Assembly (NCBI GenBank): GCA_002686855.1
Contig: NYYQ01000012.1
Location: forward strand, 1-36,387
Length of the DNA: 36,387 nucleotides
Source: Candidatus Woesearchaeota archaeon
Lineage (GTDB): Archaea > Nanobdellota > Nanobdellia > Woesearchaeales > GW2011-AR4
Direction: 5' to 3'
The translations under genes were made by a program, and so were the position numbers. The notes beneath the pieces were generated by a model. That model had not been told where the DNA came from, searched no databases, and saw only the letters and a program-made list of their open reading frames with translations. Position 1 is the first letter of the stretch; every line of letters starts with the position of its first letter. This document shows positions 9,194 to 17,419 of this stretch, piece by piece.

Positions 9194-10684
9194 ATGGAAA
9201 AATTAAGCATAGAAGCTATGGCCACATTCTGCAAGAAAAAGGGTTTCGTTTATCCCAGTGCAGAGATTTATGGTGGCCTTGCGGGATTCTGGGACTTTGG
9301 CCATTTAGGCGTAGAACTAAAAAATAACATCAAAAATGAATGGTGGAACTACCATGTTAAACAAAGAGAAGATATTATGGGCATTGATGGTAGCATTATA
9401 ACACACCCAAAAGTATGGGAAGCATCTGGCCATGTTGAAAACTTTGAAGATGTGATGTTAACATGCTCAAAATGCAATGAAAAAACCAGAGCTGATCATT
9501 TAATTGAAGAAAAACTAAAGACAAATGTAGAAGGCCGGAGTGTTGATGAAATCAACAAAATAATAAAAAAAAATAATTTAAAGTGCCCAAAGTGCAACTC
9601 TGATTTTAAGGAATTAAAAAAATTCAGTTTAATGTTAAAAACAAGCATAGGTCCTTTAGAAGATAAAAGCTCTATTTCTTACTTAAGGCCTGAAACTGCC
9701 CAGTTAATTTTTGCTAATTTTAAGCTAGTCTCAGATAACGCCCGTTTAAAGTTGCCATTTGGCATAGCTCAAATAGGAAAAGGTTTCAGAAATGAAATTT
9801 CTCCAAGAGACTTTTTATTTAGATGCAGAGAATTTGAAATGATGGAGATAGAATACTTTGTGCATCCGGATAAAGCAGAAAAATGTCCCTCCATTAAGGA
9901 AGTGGAAAATGAAGAACTAAATTTCCTGACATCAGAGATGCAGCAAAAAAAACAAGAACCAAAAGAAATGAAAGTCAAAGATGCTCTAAAGAAAAAACTA
10001 GTTTCAGAATGGCATGCTTACTGGCTTGCTACAGAACAAAAATGGTTTACAGATTTAGGAGCTAAACCAGAAAACTTTAGAGTAAGACAACACCTAAAAG
10101 AAGAAAAAAGTCATTATGCTACAGACACATGGGACCTTGAATATAATTTTCCTTTTGGCTGGAAAGAATTGCAAGGCATAGCAAACAGGACTGATTTTGA
10201 CCTAAAACAGCATATGAAATTTTCCGGTAATGACCTAAGCATTTTTGATGAGGAAACAAAGAAAAAAATTATTCCATATGTTATAGCAGAGCCTTCACAA
10301 GGTGTAGAACGCGCTTTCCTGGTTTTCATGTTCGATTCTTACACTTATGATAAAAAAAGGGGAAATGCTGTTTTAAAGCTGCATCCTAAGTTAGCTCCAG
10401 TAAAAGTTGGTATTTTTCCATTAGTTAATAAATTAGACAATGAAGCTAAAAAAGTCTATGATTTGCTAAAATCAGATTTTAATAGCATTTTTGATAAAAG
10501 TGGAAGCATAGGGAGAAGATATGCAAGAGCAGATGAAATTGGTATTCCTTACTGCATTACAATAGATTTTGATAGTTTAAAAGATAAGAAAGTTACAGTT
10601 AGAAACCGCAATGACACAAAACAAATAAGAGTAAAAATAAATGATTTAAAGGAAACTATGGGTAAATTAATTGATAATCCATAA
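9194..10684 (+). CDS. glyS: Glycyl-tRNA synthetase (archaeal/eukaryotic type)
   Basis: Charges tRNA-Gly. The 496-residue class II synthetase has motif 2 in FRNEISPRDFLFRCREFEM (198-216) and motif 3 in EPSQGVERAF (366-375). A four-cysteine zinc site (C91, C94, C131, C134) sits in the insertion between motifs 1 and 2. The C-terminal 110 residues look like the usual anticodon-binding domain. A TATA box AAATTTATAAAAAAC (9161-9175) lies about 27 bases before the ATG, indicating a leaderless transcript. This is the single-chain form of archaea and eukaryotes, not the bacterial two-subunit form. Confidence 0.95.
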   Translation: MEKLSIEAMATFCKKKGFVYPSAEIYGGLAGFWDFGHLGVELKNNIKNEWWNYHVKQREDIMGIDGSIITHPKVWEASGHVENFEDVMLTCSKCNEKTRADHLIEEKLKTNVEGRSVDEINKIIKKNNLKCPKCNSDFKELKKFSLMLKTSIGPLEDKSSISYLRPETAQLIFANFKLVSDNARLKLPFGIAQIGKGFRNEISPRDFLFRCREFEMMEIEYFVHPDKAEKCPSIKEVENEELNFLTSEMQQKKQEPKEMKVKDALKKKLVSEWHAYWLATEQKWFTDLGAKPENFRVRQHLKEEKSHYATDTWDLEYNFPFGWKELQGIANRTDFDLKQHMKFSGNDLSIFDEETKKKIIPYVIAEPSQGVERAFLVFMFDSYTYDKKRGNAVLKLHPKLAPVKVGIFPLVNKLDNEAKKVYDLLKSDFNSIFDKSGSIGRRYARADEIGIPYCITIDFDSLKDKKVTVRNRNDTKQIRVKINDLKETMGKLIDNP

Positions 10685-10719
10685 ATTTTATATATGATAT
10701 GGCTTATTCTCTTTTGATT

Positions 10720-11157
10720 ATGGCAATCAAAGACTTACAAGCAAAGCAGGGCAATGTAGACATTGAACTGGATGTAGTGGATGTTGGAGAAGTAAGAGAA
10801 TTTGAAAAATTCGGCAGAACTGGAAAAGTAGCAACTGCTATTGCAAAAGACGAAACCGGAGACATTAAACTTTCTTTGTGGAATGAAGATATTGAAAGAA
10901 TAAAAGCCGGAGATAAAATAAAAATAACAAATGGTTATGTTTCTGAATGGCAAGGTGAAAAACAGCTTACAACAGGAAGATTTGGAAAACTAGAAGTCGT
11001 TGGAGAAGACAAAGAAGCTAAAGAAGAAGCAACTAAAGGTCCGGACGAAGAGAAAAACAAGGAAGAATATCAGCAGGAAAAGGAAAAAATAGACGAAGTT
11101 GAGGAAAAGCTGAAAGAAGAGCCTGTAGCTGATGAAGAAGAAATTAAAGATAAATAA
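10720..11157 (+). CDS. Single-stranded DNA-binding protein, single OB fold
   Basis: A 145-residue protein with one OB fold (about 1-95) of the Sulfolobus SSB/SOSS-B type; ETGDIKLSLWNEDIERIKAG matches the core strand-turn of that family. A highly charged tail rich in Glu and Lys follows, as in SSBs that recruit partners through the tail. An in-frame ATG at 10699 exists, but TTTTATATAT (10686-10695) would then sit on the start, so ATG at 10720, 30 bases downstream, is chosen. The gene lies between glyS and the tRNA. Confidence 0.8.
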   Translation: MAIKDLQAKQGNVDIELDVVDVGEVREFEKFGRTGKVATAIAKDETGDIKLSLWNEDIERIKAGDKIKITNGYVSEWQGEKQLTTGRFGKLEVVGEDKEAKEEATKGPDEEKNKEEYQQEKEKIDEVEEKLKEEPVADEEEIKDK

Positions 11158-11173
11158 TATTAATCGAAAGTAA

Positions 11174-11184
11174 TTTAAATAAAA
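11174..11184 (+). promoter_or_regulatory. TATA box of the tRNA gene
   Basis: TTTAAATAAAA is centred 27 bases upstream of the mature tRNA 5' end, the expected archaeal distance. A purine-rich GAAAG just before it could serve as the BRE. Confidence 0.5.
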
Positions 11185-11224
11185 TCTATTTCTGAAAAAG
11201 GTTAAGGGACTGTAGCTCAGACTG

Positions 11225-11246
11225 GGAAGGGAAACCCTTCGTCTAA
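11225..11246 (+). other. tRNA intron 1 (D loop, 22 bases)
   Basis: Sits in a canonical bulge-helix-bulge. Outer helix CTC/GAG (11216-11218 with 11248-11250), bulge AAG (11245-11247), four-pair central helix AGAC/GTCT (11219-11222 with 11241-11244), bulge TGG (11223-11225), and inner helix GAAGGG/CCCTTC closing an AAA loop. Cutting after the second base of each bulge gives exactly this intron and a normal D loop. Confidence 0.85.
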
Positions 11247-11255
11247 GGAGAGCAC

Positions 11256-11277
11256 ATGCATTAAAAGTGCAGCTAAT
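11256..11277 (+). other. tRNA intron 2 (after position 27, 22 bases)
   Basis: Relaxed bulge-helix-bulge. Bulges ACA (11254-11256) and ATT (11276-11278) flank a central helix AGC/GCT (11251-11253 with 11272-11274) plus a G-A mismatch. The inner helix is TGCAT/GTGCA with loop TAAAA. These cut sites give the fully paired CTACG/CGTAG anticodon stem; shifting by one base gives a T-G pair at 27-43 instead. The outer helix is not evident, so the boundaries are less certain than for intron 1. Confidence 0.7.
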
Positions 11278-11296
11278 TACGCTGAAGACGTAGGTG

Positions 11297-11325
11297 ATTG
11301 GTACAGTCACGCTGGCCAACCTGAA
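11297..11325 (+). other. tRNA intron 3 (variable loop, 29 bases)
   Basis: Bulges TGA (11295-11297) and AAT (11324-11326) flank a four-pair central helix TAGG/CCTG with one T-G pair. The inner helix is TTGGT/GCCAA, then a bulged A and CAG/CTG closing a TCACG loop. Splicing leaves the five-base variable loop GTGTC, typical of archaeal tRNA-Phe. Confidence 0.75.
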
Positions 11326-11354
11326 TCCTGGGTTCAAATCCCAGCAGTCCCACC

Positions 11355-11361
11355 TTTTTTT
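11355..11361 (+). terminator. T run ending the tRNA transcript
   Basis: Seven T residues two bases after the tRNA 3' end, the usual archaeal RNA polymerase stop. The last two bases overlap the stop codon of the convergent FlaJ-like gene. Confidence 0.55.
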
Positions 11362-13528
11362 AACCCAAGGAAGTTGTCAATATAGTTGAAGCAATGATAT
11401 TAAACAACAACATTACAACGAACGAGATAAAGCAATAAAGCAATGTGCTCCTTATCATATTAACTCCTAACTGATATTTCTCATTTAATTTGTCAGAGCC
11501 ATTCTCAATGCCATTTACCAGTATTGTCAATATGTAGGTTATCTGGACAACATACAAGCCAACTATTATTTGGAAAAAGTATGTTGGAATTCCATCTCCA
11601 AACAATCCCATCATTCCAATTCCCTGGGTTGCTGTATCACCGCCAGTAACATTCTGCAATTGTGACCCTAACTTGCCTAAAATTGTAGTAACCATTGATG
11701 TTATTCCAATAACAATTCCTGCTATTGCTGGTGTTAAAAACTTAATTTGGGAGTTCATTGAAGAAATGATGTCAGCCATCAAATCCTTTAGCCTTTCATT
11801 GACACTATGTATTTCCTTTATGTATCTGGAAACATTTGTCAGGGCTTGAGCGGCAATAACAGGACCTTTTTTAACTGATTGAACCAAAACTTTCATAGAG
11901 CTTTCTATCAAATTAGAAGGAAAACTTATTAAAGCTCCATGTGCTGAATCAAAAATTGATTGTTTAACACTCATTCCTAATTTTCTTATATTTGTACTTA
12001 CAAGTTTAAAGAAACTTCCAGAAACAGTACCTTCCATAGTATTTGCAACCTTACCAAAAGCTATCTCTGCCGGTAATCCATCACCCAGCCTATTCCCCAA
12101 TTGAAACAAACCTGATGCAAACTCTAATTCCAGCTTTTTTGCTCTTTCCCTTATCTTCATGACATTCTTTGACCTTAAATGATAAAATATTCCCAAGCTT
12201 AAGCCAAAAGCTAGCGTAATCAATAAGCTTAATATTGCTGCGCCAAGGCCATATGGCCCTATAAGTTCACCAGTTGCTTGACTTTCCCTATATTCCAGCA
12301 AACAGAACTTCTTTCCGCATGAACTTGACAAATCCATTTCGCCAAAGCCAATATCTGGAAAATCAATGCTGTGCAGCAAAACAGGGCTAATTCCAAAAAT
12401 AAATAATACTGCTCCTATAAAAATACTAAAGAAAATAGGGTTCATTAAAATTTCAATATTTCCTAATTTCATTATAACATTCTTGTATTTCTTAAGCTCT
12501 GGATTTTCCTCTGAGATATCTGTCTCGCCATAACCAGTAGGCCTTCTTGACAAAACTGATTTTCCCAGATAATAAACACTAATCGGCAAAGCCACATTAT
12601 ACAAAGCAGCTATATGAAACCATCTGATTCCTTCCATAAAGCTAACCATTAAAGGTAGTATAACCAACCCCAAAATAGGAAGAATTATGCCCAGCATATG
12701 CAGCATTGTTATGGGGCTTTGCAAATTATGTGCATAATGCAGCATCTTCTCATAAGTCTCGCTTAAAATAACATCTAATGATTTATCTAAAGCATTCAAT
12801 CTTCTCTCTTCACTTCCCTCATACAAAGATGATTCTATTAGATGAAAAGCTTCAATAAACTCAAAATTCCATTTCTTCCATGTCTCAAGATACATGTCAA
12901 GACTTTCCTTAACGCTTGCATATTTTTCAGTCTCGATATCCCACAGCACTTTCTTTAGATCTAGGCTTAACGGCGGTGATAAATGGTCGGCAGCAAACTC
13001 AATCGCATTTTCTATGTTACTTGTATGCCTCATATATGTTACCACATAAAATATGCATAGCACCATCTGATTGCTTGCCTTTAAGCGCCAGTTATTAGCA
13101 ATATAATTTGGCAAATTTCCCAAAGGTCTTATCAGAGAGAGTCCTATTATAAAGAAAAATAAAATGAAGAATGTAGATTGAAAAATAAGAAAAGAGAACA
13201 ATGAGCCCAATAAAATAATAAAAATCGGGGCTAAAAATGAAAAGGAGATTGCTCCAGAAGGGGTAATGTTCAAATGCGCTATATTGATATTCTCAATAAT
13301 TCTAGGTTCTTTTTTCTTATCTGGTTTTATATGCAATATTTTTTCGCTCAAGCCGCATAATTTCTCGTACAAAGTCAAATGTCTTGGCATATAAGCTTCC
13401 TTAAATTCTTCATACTCTCTTGATGAAACTTTCGGCTGGTAAACTCTGGCGCCTAGTTCTTTCTCTATCTGCTTCTTATATAACTCTACCAGATCCTTCA
13501 TCCTCTGTTTTTCACTCTGAGTAGGCAT
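11360..13528 (-). CDS. FlaJ/TadC-like type II secretion F-domain membrane protein
   Basis: Inner-membrane platform protein of an archaeal type IV pilus or secretion machine, expected to work with the FlaI-like ATPase encoded upstream. At 722 residues it is larger than typical FlaJ (about 550). It has two F-like modules, each a cytoplasmic helical domain plus membrane segments: helices near 93-135, 275-325, 365-385, 425-450, 605-630, 660-680 and 697-717. A short extracytoplasmic loop near 385-425 carries two cysteines (SSCGKKFCL). Start ATG 13528 follows AGAGGTGAG about ten bases upstream, a strong ribosome-binding site. No pilin or prepilin peptidase is in the window. Confidence 0.82.
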   Translation of the reverse strand: MPTQSEKQRMKDLVELYKKQIEKELGARVYQPKVSSREYEEFKEAYMPRHLTLYEKLCGLSEKILHIKPDKKKEPRIIENINIAHLNITPSGAISFSFLAPIFIILLGSLFSFLIFQSTFFILFFFIIGLSLIRPLGNLPNYIANNWRLKASNQMVLCIFYVVTYMRHTSNIENAIEFAADHLSPPLSLDLKKVLWDIETEKYASVKESLDMYLETWKKWNFEFIEAFHLIESSLYEGSEERRLNALDKSLDVILSETYEKMLHYAHNLQSPITMLHMLGIILPILGLVILPLMVSFMEGIRWFHIAALYNVALPISVYYLGKSVLSRRPTGYGETDISEENPELKKYKNVIMKLGNIEILMNPIFFSIFIGAVLFIFGISPVLLHSIDFPDIGFGEMDLSSSCGKKFCLLEYRESQATGELIGPYGLGAAILSLLITLAFGLSLGIFYHLRSKNVMKIRERAKKLELEFASGLFQLGNRLGDGLPAEIAFGKVANTMEGTVSGSFFKLVSTNIRKLGMSVKQSIFDSAHGALISFPSNLIESSMKVLVQSVKKGPVIAAQALTNVSRYIKEIHSVNERLKDLMADIISSMNSQIKFLTPAIAGIVIGITSMVTTILGKLGSQLQNVTGGDTATQGIGMMGLFGDGIPTYFFQIIVGLYVVQITYILTILVNGIENGSDKLNEKYQLGVNMIRSTLLYCFISFVVMLLFNIIASTILTTSLG

Positions 13529-13891
13529 TAAGAATAACTCACCTCTTTTTTGTTTATTTTTTGTTTACTGATTTAATTTTTTATTAATTTTAAATTTTAA
13601 TTATTATTGTATTATTTTCCAATTGTTATTTTATTTCATTTTGAATTAAATTATGTTTATTGTTATTTTCAATTATTAATTTTTTATTATTTTAATTTTG
13701 AACTGTTTATTTTTTATTTTAAATTATTTTAATTGAATTTTTATTTATTATTGGATAATTTTTAATATGATTTTTATTGATTTTTTATAAATGGGAGTTT
13801 TTTATTATTTTAATTTTGAAATTTTATTATTGGTTTCTTTTTTTGTAATTTTTATTGAAACTATATCTATTATTGGCTAAATTAAATATTA
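13529..13891. other. Intergenic 363 bases, T-rich, no gene seen
   Basis: Almost pure A and T on the plus strand, built of variants of TTTTATTATTTTAATTTTGAA and TTTTTATTGAA. It holds one copy of the 135-bp repeat and, near 13541-13552, the ribosome-binding site of the FlaJ-like gene. No open frame of useful length exists. The minus-strand transcript here would be a long A-rich leader. Confidence 0.7.
13686..13820 (-). repeat. 135-bp AT-rich direct repeat, copy 1
   Basis: Aligns without gaps to 16222-16356, with about five mismatches counted by eye. It begins and ends with ATTATTTTAATTTTGAA and contains TTTATAAATGGGAG. It lies about 160 bases upstream of the FlaJ-like start, while copy 2 lies 39 bases upstream of the FlaI-like start. 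Confidence 0.8.
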
Positions 13892-16183
13892 TTATTTCAT
13901 ATTCATTTTTTTAACACTTCTTTTAAGCCATTCATTCCAGTCAAAAAATATCCTCTTGCTGTCTAAGCTGCCAACTTCATCTTTTACCACATCTGAAATT
14001 TTATGGAATTCGTCATTTGCATTAACAACAAATTCAGCTTCTAATAAATTCAGCATTTTAGATTTTTCAGCGTATTTTACTAAAGTTTCTTTTATTTTTG
14101 TTCTCAACAAAATATTGTCCCAAATAGCATCCCAGCTTCCAGCCCATTCCTTTACATTTCCCCCAATACTCTTCAGAATATCGCTTTCTCCATTAATCAA
14201 CTCATCACTCGGCTCTAATTGGTCTGTTCTAGTATCATATTTCATTAAATCCACAAAACCAGTCTCCAGTAAAGGGTCATTTTCCCAATGCTTCCTTACC
14301 TCTGTAATCTGAGTCACTCTTCTCCATCTATGAAGACCATCTGCGCTTCTTACCGGATTAGCAACAATGATAATATCTGTTGCCTTAAAACTTGTTCTTG
14401 GTACCTGTAAATCATTAACAACTCTGTCAAAAACACCATAAGGACTGTCACCATGAATTGTCCCGGCAACAACATTTGCCAATGCGCCTATCCTCATTGC
14501 TTCATACAATGCCAATGCCTCCTTTGAACGTATTTCCCCTACAATTAAAGCTGAATCTCCCATCCTTAATGTTGTTCTTATCCCTTCATCAGCAGGCACC
14601 TCCGCGCTTCCTTTTGTTAAAGCAGCAGCAACTTTCATAGGCTGTATATTATACCCTAACTTTCTCAAAGAAGATGTTGGCAGCTCTAAAGTGTCTTCAA
14701 TAGTAATAACTCTATATCTTCTCATTAATTCCACTAATAATGCTCCCAACAATGATGTTTTTCCAGCTGACCTTGTTCCTGCTACAAGCAAAGTCCTGCT
14801 GCCATCAATAATAAAACTCATTATTCCCGCAGATAAAGGACTCATCATTTTATTATGGATAAATAAAGGCAAAGTCCATGGTTTGTCTCTATGCCTTCTA
14901 AATGCAAATGAGACGCCATGAGGGTTTAATGGCTCTCCAACTGCTGCAACACGCGCATTCGCCCCTTTAATTCTAAGCTCTGTATCCAGGATAGGATTAG
15001 CCTCATCAAGAGGCCTGCCGGATATCAACCTTAATTTTGTTGCCCACGAGTCTGCTTCAGTTGGTGTTGGAACTACATTTGTCCTGCAATCCCCATAAGT
15101 TTGATGTACAATGAACATAGGCACGTCTCCCATCTGGTTATTTATTGATATATCTTGTACCTGCTCGTCCTGCAGCAAAATCTCTATTAACCCAAAACCT
15201 ACTGTGTACCTGACCAAAATATTTGTCAACTGCTCGATTTCTTGAGAAGTCATTTTTATGTTTCTATAGCCTACAAGTTCCTCAATTAAATCCTGGCCTA
15301 CATTAAAAAAAACCTGCCTCATACGGTCCGGCTCAACAAACTCGCTTCTTTTTGGCTTGTGTTCTGCCATGATTTTCCTTGCTGTGTCTAATATTTCATA
15401 TTTTTCCTCGGTTAATTTAAATTCCGGTGGCACCATATGATACAGGTATTGCACAGTGTCTGGCAGCTCAAAAATTGTTACATCTACATCCTTCCCCACA
15501 GTATAAGTCTCCAGTTCTTTAGCATCATGAGGGAAAGCAGCCATTAGTTTTGTAAACATAAAGTCCGGCCTTACAACTGGTATAAAAAAGCGCCTGTATA
15601 TTTCCCGGTCACTAACTTTATGGCCTGCAAGATATTGCTTTGCAGCTAAGATTAATTTTGTTTTTTCCAGGGTATTCATCAAATAATCAAGAATCTTGAG
15701 ATACTTCTGACTGCATTTTATGAAGTTTTCATCAGCCGCTCTTTCCACACTTATTCTTTCATCCCTTGTAATCCTTGTCAATTCCACGTAAGCTCCGATA
15801 GGGTCTGACCTTAACAAATTTGATATTATGTTCTGTACAGTAGAATACCAAGTATTAGCCCACTTTGCGCAGCTGGTGTCAGAAAGCAAAGCAGTATAAC
15901 TAAAAACATCTTTTCTTTTAGCAAGCTGGGAATATAGTTTTGCTATTTCTCTCAACAAAAATGTCTGATTAGAATCATATTCATAATTTCTCTTTTGCAT
16001 AAAGACAATTTTGGTTGCATCCCCCACCTCAATAAGCATATCGCATGTCTTTGACATAATCATTGCATCATCTTCTATAGCAGGTATATGCTGATAGTCC
16101 TCTAAATCAACAGAAAGTATTACATCATCCCCTTCCCTTATCACATCATAAGAAAAGGGCTTTTTATTATCAAACAATGCCAT
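13892..16183 (-). CDS. FlaI/GspE-like type II/IV secretion ATPase
   Basis: Hexameric ATPase powering pilus assembly or secretion, partner of the FlaJ-like protein. From ATG 16183 (MALFDNK, 763 residues): Walker A GTRSAGKT at 469-476, Asp box TIEDTLELP at 494-502, Walker B region ALIVGEIRSKEA at 545-556 and His box GTIHGDS at 574-580. The N-terminal 330 residues and a C-terminal extension of over 100 residues make it longer than archaellum FlaI (about 550), closer to adhesion-pilus or uncharacterised secretion ATPases. TTG at 16189 is an alternative start. It lies 344 bases downstream of the ribbon-helix-helix gene on the same strand. Confidence 0.9.
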   Translation of the reverse strand: MALFDNKKPFSYDVIREGDDVILSVDLEDYQHIPAIEDDAMIMSKTCDMLIEVGDATKIVFMQKRNYEYDSNQTFLLREIAKLYSQLAKRKDVFSYTALLSDTSCAKWANTWYSTVQNIISNLLRSDPIGAYVELTRITRDERISVERAADENFIKCSQKYLKILDYLMNTLEKTKLILAAKQYLAGHKVSDREIYRRFFIPVVRPDFMFTKLMAAFPHDAKELETYTVGKDVDVTIFELPDTVQYLYHMVPPEFKLTEEKYEILDTARKIMAEHKPKRSEFVEPDRMRQVFFNVGQDLIEELVGYRNIKMTSQEIEQLTNILVRYTVGFGLIEILLQDEQVQDISINNQMGDVPMFIVHQTYGDCRTNVVPTPTEADSWATKLRLISGRPLDEANPILDTELRIKGANARVAAVGEPLNPHGVSFAFRRHRDKPWTLPLFIHNKMMSPLSAGIMSFIIDGSRTLLVAGTRSAGKTSLLGALLVELMRRYRVITIEDTLELPTSSLRKLGYNIQPMKVAAALTKGSAEVPADEGIRTTLRMGDSALIVGEIRSKEALALYEAMRIGALANVVAGTIHGDSPYGVFDRVVNDLQVPRTSFKATDIIIVANPVRSADGLHRWRRVTQITEVRKHWENDPLLETGFVDLMKYDTRTDQLEPSDELINGESDILKSIGGNVKEWAGSWDAIWDNILLRTKIKETLVKYAEKSKMLNLLEAEFVVNANDEFHKISDVVKDEVGSLDSKRIFFDWNEWLKRSVKKMNMK

Positions 16184-16527
16184 TTTCAATCAACCATTTT
16201 TTTATCATTTTATTTCCATCAATTATTTTAATTTTGAATTGTTTGTTTTTTATTTTAAATTATTTTTATTGGATTTTTATTTATTATTGGATAATTTTTA
16301 ATATGATTTTTATTGAATTTTTATAAATGGGAGTTTTTTATTATTTTAATTTTGAATTGTTTGTTTTTTATTATTGATTGAAATTGTTTGTTTTTTATTA
16401 TTTTAATTTTGAAATTTTATTATTGGATTTTTTATTGTTTTTTCTTAATAATATTTATTTATTGAAATTATTTTTATTGGCTTTTTAATTGGGTTTTAGT
16501 TTTTATTGGAGCTATTTTCATTAAGCC
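16184..16527. other. Intergenic 344 bases, T-rich, no gene seen
   Basis: Same composition as 13529-13891. It contains repeat copy 2 (16222-16356) and a further partial unit (about 16391-16425) matching the sequence just after copy 1. No coding frame is visible. A promoter for the FlaI-like gene could lie in TTTATAAAAA read on the minus strand, but AT content makes this hard to judge. Confidence 0.6.
16222..16356 (-). repeat. 135-bp AT-rich direct repeat, copy 2
   Basis: Gap-free match to 13686-13820. It sits in the same relative place, just upstream of a pilus gene read on the minus strand, so the two copies bracket the FlaI-like gene. Confidence 0.8.
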
Positions 16528-16665
16528 TTATTTCTGATTTTTTAACAAATCCAGTGCAATCTCAATCAAATGTGATTTATTCCTGTACTTTTTCCTATCC
16601 TGCAATGCTTTATCTATCCACTTTATTAGTTCCAGATCAATTGTTGCACTTATCGACTTTTTCAT
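16528..16665 (-). CDS. Small ribbon-helix-helix DNA-binding protein (45 residues)
   Basis: Reads MKKSISATIDLELIKWIDKA, then LQDRKKYRNKSHLIEIALDL and LKNQK. The pattern is one beta strand (SISATIDLELI), helix A, a turn with RNKS, then helix B, as in CopG/Arc/NikR-type repressors that bind DNA as dimers. It is complete, with ATG at 16665 and TAA at 16528. It probably represses its own promoter, since a perfect inverted repeat starts seven bases upstream. It is oriented with the FlaI-like and FlaJ-like genes and may control them. The coiled-coil genes start on the other side of the same control region. Confidence 0.85.
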   Translation of the reverse strand: MKKSISATIDLELIKWIDKALQDRKKYRNKSHLIEIALDLLKNQK

Positions 16666-16671
16666 GTTGAC

Positions 16672-16728
16672 TATATTATAAAATATATTTTTGCATATTT
16701 TCAAATATTATATATATTTTATAATATA
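16672..16728. promoter_or_regulatory. Palindromic operator/promoter of the ribbon-helix-helix gene
   Basis: TATATTATAAAATATA (16672-16687) and its exact reverse complement TATATTTTATAATATA (16713-16728) are separated by 25 bases, so the arm centres are 41 bases apart, about four helical turns. Each arm contains TATA-like sequence, so a bound repressor dimer pair would block TBP. AT-richness raises the chance of accidental palindromes, but a perfect 16-base match is unlikely by chance. Confidence 0.6.
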
Positions 16729-16844
16729 AAGTATTTAAATATTGTGTTTTTGCAAGGGAGATATAACCACTCCAATATCCTCACACAAATTTATATGTAT
16801 GGTAGTGGGACTAAACAATTGACCGATAATTCCGCCAGTAATTC

Positions 16845-16883
16845 GAAAACACAAACCATTTATGATCAATTTTTTGTGTTTTC
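16845..16883. repeat. Inverted repeat upstream of the coiled-coil genes
   Basis: GAAAACACAAA (16845-16855) and TTTGTGTTTTC (16873-16883) are perfect 11-base inverted arms with a 17-base spacer. The following TACTATAG resembles the TACTATAGCTA in the hairpin repeat at 19861, so this may be a diverged relative. It lies upstream of a TATA-like ATATTTAATA near 16901, which serves the gene at 16932. Confidence 0.5.
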
Positions 16884-16931
16884 TACTATAGAAACAAAAC
16901 ATATTTAATAAACAAAATCAAAATACTTAAA

Positions 16932-17369
16932 ATGGCAGATATGGGCATTCCTCCACCACCTAAGCAGCATAAAAGCCTTTTTCATAGTCAAAAGCCTCCA
17001 CAGCAGGACATGAGCTCTTTTAGGGGGGATATAAACAATCTAAGCAGAAGACTAAGGATTCTGGAAGAAAGCTTTACAAATCTAAGAAGAGCTTTACAAG
17101 TAACAGAGCAAAATATGCTCGGTAAAAACAAGTTGTTTACAACAGAAATCAAGACTATAACTTCTGACATAAGCGATATAAAAAAGGAAATTGCAGAAAT
17201 AAAGGAAAAAATACTTGATATTGTAAAAGAATTGCAAACATCAGCAAAAAGAGATGAAGTAAAAGTCCTGGAAAAGTACATAAACATCTGGAATCCTGTT
17301 AAATTTGTAACGCAAAAAGAAGTAGAACAAATTGTAAAAGAGTTTATGGAAAGAGAAAAAAATAAATAG
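16932..17369 (+). CDS. Coiled-coil protein of the pilus-like locus (145 residues)
   Basis: Soluble protein with a proline-rich start (GIPPPPK) and a long helix with heptad character at about 30-115 (DISDIKKEIAEIKEKILDI), ending in KFMEREKNK-like charged sequence. No enzyme motif is present. It has the general look of archaellum-associated FlaC/D/E coiled-coil proteins, but I see no diagnostic sequence. It is followed by a second coiled-coil gene 50 bases on and lies divergently from the FlaI/FlaJ-like genes. The start is probably leaderless, with an upstream TATA box and no ribosome-binding site. Confidence 0.75.
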   Translation: MADMGIPPPPKQHKSLFHSQKPPQQDMSSFRGDINNLSRRLRILEESFTNLRRALQVTEQNMLGKNKLFTTEIKTITSDISDIKKEIAEIKEKILDIVKELQTSAKRDEVKVLEKYINIWNPVKFVTQKEVEQIVKEFMEREKNK

Positions 17370-17419
17370 AAACGTTTATATAGATTTTTTCAAATAAAAA
17401 CAAAAAAAGAGGAAAAATA

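Larger units (their letters stand above)
11206..11352 (+). tRNA. tRNA-Phe (anticodon GAA) interrupted by three introns
   Basis: The 147-base gene has acceptor strands GGGACTG (11206-11212) and CAGTCCC (11345-11351), discriminator A, D stem GCTC/GAGC and a T arm CTGGG-TTCAAAT-CCCAG (11328-11344). The anticodon loop CTGAAGA (11282-11288) carries GAA and has the usual archaeal tRNA-Phe loop sequence. Removing 11225-11246, 11256-11277 and 11297-11325 leaves 74 bases with standard spacing: D loop AGACTGGGA, A26, anticodon stem CTACG/CGTAG with all five pairs Watson-Crick, variable loop GTGTC. No intron sits at the usual 37/38 site. CCA is not encoded. A T run follows. Confidence 0.88.

Noticed and set aside
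11206-11352. tRNA-Trp or tRNA-Leu reading from TGGCCAACC or ATTAAAA
   Set aside because: These place the anticodon inside unpaired or intronic sequence and leave no five-pair anticodon stem, whereas CTGAAGA gives a complete tRNA-Phe.
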